DNA of 11,102 nt, taken from the NCBI GenBank assembly GCA_016209805.1, contig JACQVJ010000350.1, positions 1 through 11,102 of the forward strand, given 5' to 3'. Position numbers and translations under genes: made by a program. How positions within the stretch are numbered: the first letter of the stretch is position 1; every line of letters starts with the position of its first letter. Shown piece by piece: positions 7,387 to 11,102 of this stretch. Origin of the DNA: Ignavibacteriota bacterium. Its GTDB lineage: Bacteria; Bacteroidota; Ignavibacteria; UBA10030; UBA6906. The notes under the pieces are model-generated. The model searched no databases. It worked only from the letters and a program-made list of their open reading frames with translations, and had not been told where the DNA came from.

Positions 7387-7423
7387 CCATTCGATTGCAT
7401 CAGGGGCACTTCGCCCATCAAAA

Positions 7424-7840
7424 CTAGATCGTCATCTCTTTCCTCGTCTCGATCCCGAGGTTCGCAAGCCGATCTGCTTCATGGTTTTCTTCACGACTGA
7501 CATGCTTCAATTCAAACTCAAACGGAGATTCTTCCAGAATGGCCTGAACCTGCTGGAAGTACCTCCTCAGTTTCTCGTCTTTTACCTTGTACTTTCCGTT
7601 CACCTGTCTCACCATCAACTCGCTGTCGGACGAAACCACAAGTCTGGTACACCTATATTTCTGGACACGCCTGAGCAGAGTGAGCAGCGCCGTGTACTCG
7701 GCTACGTTATTCGTGGTCTTGCCAATGTATGCGTGCATGGAAAAGACTTTGTTTCCTGTCTCATCCAACACCAAGATTCCTATCCCGCTCTCTCCCGGAT
7801 TTCCGCGAGACGCGCCGTCAACAAACGCGCGGAGCGTCAT
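7424..7840 (-). CDS. RNase HI-family protein (ribonuclease H fold)
   Basis: A 138-residue RNase H-fold protein expected to cut the RNA strand of RNA-DNA hybrids. The four acidic catalytic positions are visible: D8 in FVDGASRGNPG, E48/E49 region in NNVAEYTAL (E48), D72 in SSDSELMVRQVNG, and D123 in NHEADRLANLG. H113 in the HVSREEN motif matches the conserved histidine of this subgroup (HV-x-R-x-x-N-x-x-AD). There is no basic-protrusion insert of the E. coli type and no N-terminal hybrid-binding domain, so it belongs to the short RNase HI type found in many bacteria and archaea. Its ATG overlaps the stop of the zinc-ribbon gene by four bases. rnpB begins about 83 nt downstream. I leave the symbol empty because this subgroup is not always the main rnhA. 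Confidence 0.9.
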   Translation of the reverse strand: MTLRAFVDGASRGNPGESGIGILVLDETGNKVFSMHAYIGKTTNNVAEYTALLTLLRRVQKYRCTRLVVSSDSELMVRQVNGKYKVKDEKLRRYFQQVQAILEESPFEFELKHVSREENHEADRLANLGIETRKEMTI

Positions 7841-8568
7841 ACCTCGGTCGAACTCTTCTCAACGATCTCATCGGAGACGAGGATTCTCCCGCAGCGCTCA
7901 CACGTGTAGACTTTCTTGTTTTGTCTTAACTCCAGAAGCTTTTGCGGAGGGACCTTTGTAAAACACCCACCGCATGCTCCACGTTTTACCGGCACAACAG
8001 CTTTCCCATTTTTTGCCTTGCGGATTCGTTCGTACGTGCCGAGATCGCTCTTGCTGATTCGAACAACTACATTCTCGCGCTCGTGGCGGTATTTGAGCTC
8101 TTCGTCTTCATTTGCCTTTGACACCTCAGCAAGCTCTGTGCGTTTCTGTTCAAGTTGCTTGTTGATTTCTTCGAGTTCCGACTTCGTTGTCTCTATTTCT
8201 GTTCTGGCAATTGTTGCCTTGCTCTCGAGGGTTTCCATCTCTTTCTCAAGCCTGGTGATCGTAACTGCTGCATGCTCCATCTCTCTTGTGAGCGCATCAT
8301 ATTCTCTGTTGGTTCGTACCTCGTATTGCTGCGCCTGGTACCGCTCGGACTTTTCCTTGAGCGAGAGGATTTCCGTATCGATGTTGTCTCGCATTGAGAA
8401 TGCGCTTTTCATGGTGTGCTCGTGCTCTTCGAGCTTGCGCTGCAACTCCGTCGCTTTCCCATCGAGTTCCCGCACCTGCGTGGGGAGGTCTCCCTTCATT
8501 TCCTCCAGCTCATCAAGATTGGTGTCGATTTGTTGGAGCGCATACAACTGCCGGAGCTTGTTTTCCAA
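7837..8568 (-). CDS. coiled-coil protein with C-terminal C4 zinc ribbon
   Basis: This 243-residue protein has a long, charged alpha-helical hairpin (about residues 5-165, rich in E, K, Q with heptad-like L/I spacing), then a C4 zinc ribbon with C199, C202, C223 and C226 (GACGGC … TCERCG). The segment QYEVRTNREYDALTREM (81-97) is a hallmark of the zf-RING_7/CT398 family, whose members include Helicobacter FlgZ/HP0958 and Chlamydia CdsZ. Those are linked to flagellar or secretion functions, but the general bacterial role is not settled. Initiation is at TTG 8568, supported by a strong TAGGAG site six bases upstream. It lies 22 nt after the NIF3-like gene, a pairing common in bacteria, and overlaps the RNase H gene by ATGA. 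Confidence 0.9.
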   Translation of the reverse strand: MENKLRQLYALQQIDTNLDELEEMKGDLPTQVRELDGKATELQRKLEEHEHTMKSAFSMRDNIDTEILSLKEKSERYQAQQYEVRTNREYDALTREMEHAAVTITRLEKEMETLESKATIARTEIETTKSELEEINKQLEQKRTELAEVSKANEDEELKYRHERENVVVRISKSDLGTYERIRKAKNGKAVVPVKRGACGGCFTKVPPQKLLELRQNKKVYTCERCGRILVSDEIVEKSSTEV

Positions 8569-8590
8569 TTGCTTCTCCTAGATGTGAATA

Positions 8591-9697
8591 CTAAACATAG
8601 ACTATCGGGTTTGTTGATGTTCTGGACGCGAACACAGGGACGTGGATTCTCATCCGTCGCATCTCCTGTGCGAGCTTTTTAGCCATCGTCTGGACGACAA
8701 GGTGTTCAGTTTCATAGTGTCCCGCATCGATAAGAGCAATCCGTCCGTTCGCATCATGGAACGTATGATACTTCACATCAGCGGTGATGAACGCATCAGC
8801 ACGGGCGCGCACCGCCTCATCGAGTAGCTCCGACCCGCTTCCTCCGCACGCCGCGATGCGAGATACCTTGTGGTTCAAAGAGCCTGTGCATCTCAGTGCT
8901 CTGGCTCCGAGTTTCTTCTTGATCAGAGCAAGAAGAGATTTCAATGTCATCGGTCGCACCAGCATTCCGATGATTCCCATCCCAAAGGCGTCGCTCTCGT
9001 TTTCGGTTGGGTACACATCGTGAGCAACTTCTTCGTAAGGATGAGCCTGCTTCAATGCTTTGAGAACTCCCGGGACGAGCCATTGGTCAACGACCATTTC
9101 CAGGCGGGTCTCTGCCACTTTTTCGAGCACATTCTTTGAGCCGACAACAGGATTCGCTCGCTCGTTCGCTTTGAATGTTCCCGTTCCCAACATGCGGAAG
9201 GAGCAATTATCGTAATTCCCTATTCGACCGGCTCCTGCCTCCGCCATTGCGACAGCGACGCGGTCAACATGATCAGTCGGAACAAATGTGACGATCTTTC
9301 GCTGGACTTTGTACGGTTTGTAGAGGAAATCAACCGCAGTGAGACCAAGTGCTTCAGCGATGGCCCAGCTGGTCCCCCCGTGCGCGAAATCCAAGTTTGT
9401 GTGGGCCGAGTAAAGCGCGATGCCGGACTTTACGAGCGCGTCAATGCACCTGCCGACTTGGTTGCGAGGGGTGATGCTGCGAGGCGCCTTGAACAGGAGC
9501 GGATGATGGCTGATGATGAGGTTTGCTCGATGTCTCCGTGCCTCAGTGATAATCTTTTCGGTGACGTCAAGTGCAATCAGGATCCCCAAAAGCCTTGACG
9601 CCGGATTACCTATCTGCAGCCCGACGTTGTCTTGTCCCCAAGCGATCTCTCTTGGTGCCCAATGTTCTATAACATCCTGAATCTCTCTGACTGTCAT
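8591..9697 (-). CDS. NIF3/YqfO-like dinuclear metal-centre protein
   Basis: From the ATG at 9697 it is 368 residues, the length of the YqfO-type NIF3 proteins that hold a PII-like insert. The metal ligands are visible: H64/H65 in IISHHPLLF, D103 in SAHTNLDFAHGG (with H99), and H327 and E331 in DAGHYETEHL. The opening WAPREIAWGQDNVGLQIG (13-30) is diagnostic. The middle insert (about 130-235) contains AHPYEEVAHDVYP, typical of the PII/CutA-like domain. Members form hexamers; proposed roles include GTP cyclohydrolase-like or metal-linked regulatory function, none firmly proven. An upstream GTG at 9748 lies inside the terminator stem and would add an atypical tail, so it is rejected. No good ribosome site precedes 9697, odd for the first gene of a run. 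Confidence 0.93.
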   Translation of the reverse strand: MTVREIQDVIEHWAPREIAWGQDNVGLQIGNPASRLLGILIALDVTEKIITEARRHRANLIISHHPLLFKAPRSITPRNQVGRCIDALVKSGIALYSAHTNLDFAHGGTSWAIAEALGLTAVDFLYKPYKVQRKIVTFVPTDHVDRVAVAMAEAGAGRIGNYDNCSFRMLGTGTFKANERANPVVGSKNVLEKVAETRLEMVVDQWLVPGVLKALKQAHPYEEVAHDVYPTENESDAFGMGIIGMLVRPMTLKSLLALIKKKLGARALRCTGSLNHKVSRIAACGGSGSELLDEAVRARADAFITADVKYHTFHDANGRIALIDAGHYETEHLVVQTMAKKLAQEMRRMRIHVPVFASRTSTNPIVYV

Positions 9698-9875
9698 CAA
9701 AGTATGGTTGTTAGCGAAAAAAAAGTGTCCCGCTCTTCGGCGGGACACTTTTCATCTTTTTCTCTTTTCGTGGGCAGATAAACTCTTTTTCCGCGTATGG
9801 CGTACGCTCGGGCATACGGCGAACATCCTTCGTGTGATTCTTGGTCCGTTTCCTGCCAGAGGTTTTGGAAACGCT
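9698..9875 (-). promoter_or_regulatory. structured leader of the NIF3-like gene, candidate attenuator
   Basis: If transcription begins from the promoter at 9881-9909, the leader RNA is about 177 nt. It opens with a hairpin (arms 9867-9873 and 9847-9853, 7 bp perfect, extended by GGT/ACC across an internal loop), then a second hairpin (CGTATG/CATACG, 9794-9799 and 9813-9818), an A/G-rich single-stranded stretch, and finally the strong terminator ending 20 nt before the ATG. A 24-codon reading frame (9826-9752, basic) ends exactly at the terminator base but lacks a properly spaced ribosome site. I do not recognise a known riboswitch class, and no obvious anti-terminator pairing is visible by eye. 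The simple alternative is that the terminator only ends the upstream transcript. Confidence 0.35.
9717..9752 (-). terminator. strong intrinsic terminator, 13-bp perfect stem
   Basis: Arms 9740-9752 and 9721-9733 are perfectly complementary over 13 bp (core GTGTCCCGC/GCGGGACAC), with a 6-nt loop. On the minus strand the stem is followed by a run of eight T in total (through 9717). On the plus strand it is also followed by T-rich sequence, so it may work both ways. It lies about 200 nt downstream of the receiver/H-box gene and 20 nt before the NIF3-like start. Confidence 0.92.
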
Positions 9876-9880
9876 ACCTC

Positions 9881-9909
9881 AATATAGAGATTGACGGGAA
9901 GACATGCAA
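9881..9909 (-). promoter_or_regulatory. candidate sigma70-type promoter upstream of the NIF3-like gene
   Basis: On the minus strand TTGCAT (9904-9909) and TATATT (9881-9886) are 17 bases apart. The -10 matches consensus in 5 of 6; the -35 only in the TTG. Transcription would begin near 9874, upstream of the terminator. It resembles the promoter of the neighbouring gene at 10654-10682 in its TTGCA -35. Confidence 0.45.
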
Positions 9910-9953
9910 GTAGGTTTAGTGATCGGGGGAATCGGCCTGGGCGGGTTTGAGTC

Positions 9954-10619
9954 TCACTCCTGGCCGAACTCAAACTTTTCGAAATTGATATCACGTAGCT
10001 TGGTGATTTCTTTTTCAACCTGGGCGATACTTGTGTCCAGGTCCTCGACAAGCTTCTTCTCTTCTCTTGAAAGTTGCTGTCTCATCAGGATGTCCGAGCT
10101 AATCTTGATTGCCGCGAGAGGATTGTTAAATTCGTGGCACACAGTGACGACGAGCTCCTTGATTGCATCAGTGCGTTTCCTGGCAATAAGCTCGGATTTC
10201 TGTTGCCTGGCAATTCTCTTCTTCAGATAGACTCGTTCAAGGATGTTCACGATTGTGCGTGGCAGTACCGAATCCACGGCTTCGTCTTTGACGACGTAGT
10301 CCTCCACGCCGTATTTCATGACTTCAATCGCAAGCCTGAAGTCTCTGTTCGCGGTGAGGAAGATTATTGGCACATCAATGTGTTTCTCCCGAATCGCTCT
10401 GGTAACATCAAGTCCGTTCGCCTCCGGCAGGTAATAATCGATCAACAGCATGTCAATGGCCGGATTTTTTTCAAGTTCAGCAATAGCAGATTGGCCATCT
10501 TGCTTCCATATGACGTTGAATTTCTTTCCCTGGTACTTTGAGAGGACATGTTGTGCAACCGCCATGTAACTGGTGTCGTCGTCAACAAACAGGAGGGAGA
10601 TTTCGTTCGGTGTTTCCAT
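9954..10619 (-). CDS. response-regulator receiver domain fused to a histidine-kinase H-box (DHp-like) domain, no ATPase domain
   Basis: From the ATG at 10619 the protein has 221 residues. The first 125 or so are a receiver domain: acidic cluster D13-D15 in LLFVDDDTSY, phospho-acceptor D61 in MLLIDYYLPEANG, T89 in FLTAN, K111 in VVKDEA. A helical linker (about 128-150) leads to a HisKA-like segment with H162 in VCHEFNNPLAAI, the H-box of the HEFNNPL type, and a second helix (about 185-212). The stop follows shortly, and no N-, G1- or G2-box of a HATPase is visible in the protein or in the next 200 nt in any frame I read. It may be a phosphotransfer or docking protein served by another kinase. 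The promoter at 10654-10682 lies between this ATG and earlier in-frame codons, which supports the chosen start. It stands alone, divergent from a second response regulator. Confidence 0.88.
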   Translation of the reverse strand: METPNEISLLFVDDDTSYMAVAQHVLSKYQGKKFNVIWKQDGQSAIAELEKNPAIDMLLIDYYLPEANGLDVTRAIREKHIDVPIIFLTANRDFRLAIEVMKYGVEDYVVKDEAVDSVLPRTIVNILERVYLKKRIARQQKSELIARKRTDAIKELVVTVCHEFNNPLAAIKISSDILMRQQLSREEKKLVEDLDTSIAQVEKEITKLRDINFEKFEFGQE

Positions 10620-10653
10620 GTGTCGTGAGTTGGTCCAAGAGAATTCTCCACTA

Positions 10654-10682
10654 ATTATAATGGAAGTTGGAGAGAGTTGCAA
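10654..10682 (-). promoter_or_regulatory. sigma70-type promoter for the receiver/H-box gene
   Basis: On the minus strand TTGCAA (10677-10682), a 17-base spacer and a perfect TATAAT (10654-10659). The predicted start near 10647 leaves a leader of about 28 nt before the ATG at 10619. Spacing and a consensus -10 make this the best promoter in the window. Confidence 0.75.
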
Positions 10683-10921
10683 TGGTATGTCGTCCATGGC
10701 CGATTTCACGACTTGGGCGTAACGAGGAAGGGGTTTTGTGTTTTGGAACAACACGAGTCTTTTGCGAATTATGTATTATCCCTGTGGAATCGTTAAGCTG
10801 CTTTTGGTGGCCTGTGATTGATCCAGACAGGTTGACAAAGACAAGAGATCAGTTCCTCCGTATGAGTTTCTTAAGATCGAGTCGAGATTTGTTACCCACG
10901 TCTGTTCATTCTCCCTGTGGG

Positions 10922-10950
10922 TTGATTTTGTTGAATTCTTTATATATCAT
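10922..10950 (+). promoter_or_regulatory. candidate sigma70-type promoter for the plus-strand response regulator
   Basis: TTGATT (10922-10927) and TATCAT (10945-10950) are 17 bases apart, matching consensus in 4 and 5 of 6 positions. Transcription would begin near 10957 and give a leader of about 88 nt. The -35 abuts one arm of an inverted repeat (ACCCAC/GTGGGT), a possible operator. Confidence 0.5.
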
Positions 10951-11044
10951 CCGTTCGACTGCAATCCGCTACAACTAACAGCAGTGCCGAAAGCAGCTCG
11001 CGACGGTCAATTCGATTTATGTCTTCCAATGATGGAGCACCCTG

Positions 11045-11102
11045 ATGGCCGAAAAACGAACAATCCTCGTCGTTGATGACGAAGATGCCCTCCGCACTGT
11101 CC
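11045..11102 (+). CDS. response regulator, N-terminus only (cut by window edge)
   Basis: Nineteen codons are visible, reading MAEKRTILVVDDEDALRTV. ILVVDDED is the first strand and acidic pocket of a receiver domain, and position of the start fits typical response regulators. A GGAG site lies 7 nt before the ATG. The output domain is outside the window, so the class cannot be told. It is the only plus-strand gene and is divergent from the receiver/H-box gene, so the two may belong to one signalling pathway. Confidence 0.8.
   Translation, partial: MAEKRTILVVDDEDALRTV

Larger units (their letters stand above)
10620..11044. other. 425-bp divergent intergenic region
   Basis: It separates the receiver/H-box gene (minus) from the response-regulator gene (plus). 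It contains one promoter candidate for each side, a 10-bp palindrome GAGAATTCTC (10639-10648) at the predicted minus-strand start site, and an inverted repeat ACCCAC/GTGGGT (10894-10899, 10917-10922) touching the plus-strand -35. Between about 10700 and 10890 I see no gene with recognisable coding character; open frames there look fortuitous. Confidence 0.6.

Noticed and set aside
7916..8581. Long plus-strand open frame rich in S, F and R
   Set aside because: It is the antisense shadow of the Glu/Lys-rich coiled-coil gene; the composition is what such a complement gives.
9752..9826. 24-codon basic leader peptide ending at the terminator, as in amino-acid attenuation
   Set aside because: The purine-rich GAAGG touches the ATG directly with no spacing, and there is no run of one amino acid. 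Mentioned in the leader entry but not called as a gene.
9752..9905. Short minus-strand stretch reading LYIEVAFPKPL, reminiscent of the first residues of PriA, as a possible priA remnant
   Set aside because: Only about ten residues agree and nothing after them fits PriA in any frame. The same bases form the promoter and first hairpin of the NIF3 leader, so chance is the simpler reading.
10832..10837. Perfect TTGACA on the plus strand as a -35 element
   Set aside because: No -10-like hexamer lies 15-19 bases downstream.
10667..10978. 103-codon plus-strand open frame in the divergent intergenic region
   Set aside because: No ribosome site, no recognisable domain, and it covers the promoters of both flanking genes.

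Overview
The window is about 11.1 kb of ordinary-looking bacterial chromosome at roughly 50% GC. No mobile element, CRISPR array, rRNA or tRNA is visible. Almost everything is on the minus strand, in one tightly packed run of housekeeping genes. Protein style (RuvB, RecJ, PPC protein, CoA-acylating aldehyde dehydrogenase) suggests the Bacteroidota/Chlorobiota/Ignavibacteria side of the tree. Several genes have clear Shine-Dalgarno sites and there are sigma70-like promoters, which argues against a classical Bacteroidetes. This taxonomic guess is an inference by eye, with low to moderate confidence.

Layout in the direction of minus-strand transcription, right to left. A short protein with a receiver domain and a histidine-kinase H-box, but no ATPase domain (10619-9954), stands alone behind a good promoter. 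Its divergent neighbour is the first 19 codons of a response regulator on the plus strand (11045 onward), and the two share a 425-bp intergenic region. Next comes a 256-bp spacer with a promoter-like sequence, a hairpin and a very strong intrinsic terminator ending only 20 nt before the next start codon. After it follow a NIF3/YqfO-like protein (9697-8591), a coiled-coil C4 zinc-ribbon protein (8568-7837), an RNase HI-family protein (7840-7424), the RNase P RNA gene rnpB (about 7340-6922), recJ (6835-5105), yebC (5081-4332), ruvC (4282-3725), ruvA (3728-3129), ruvB (3040-2000), a PPC/DUF296 protein (2003-1566), and a CoA-acylating aldehyde dehydrogenase (1544 to beyond the left edge).

Functionally the run joins nucleic-acid processing (RNase HI, RNase P RNA, RecJ exonuclease), a YebC translation/regulatory factor and the complete RuvABC Holliday-junction resolvasome. 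A PPC protein and an acetylating aldehyde dehydrogenase trail behind, with no obvious link to repair. Short gaps and three 4-base ATGA stop/start overlaps (zinc ribbon/RNase H, ruvC/ruvA, ruvB/PPC) point to co-transcription and translational coupling.

The most notable observations are: (1) recJ is complete in length and frame but is cut by a single in-frame TAA at codon 316, between its DHH and DHHA1 halves; (2) the leader before the NIF3 gene has the layout of a transcription attenuator and could gate the whole run; (3) the receiver plus H-box protein lacks a kinase catalytic domain; (4) the aldehyde dehydrogenase has a proline/lysine linker and a tail resembling a microcompartment targeting helix, cut by the window edge. 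I see no clearly novel defence or mobile system here.
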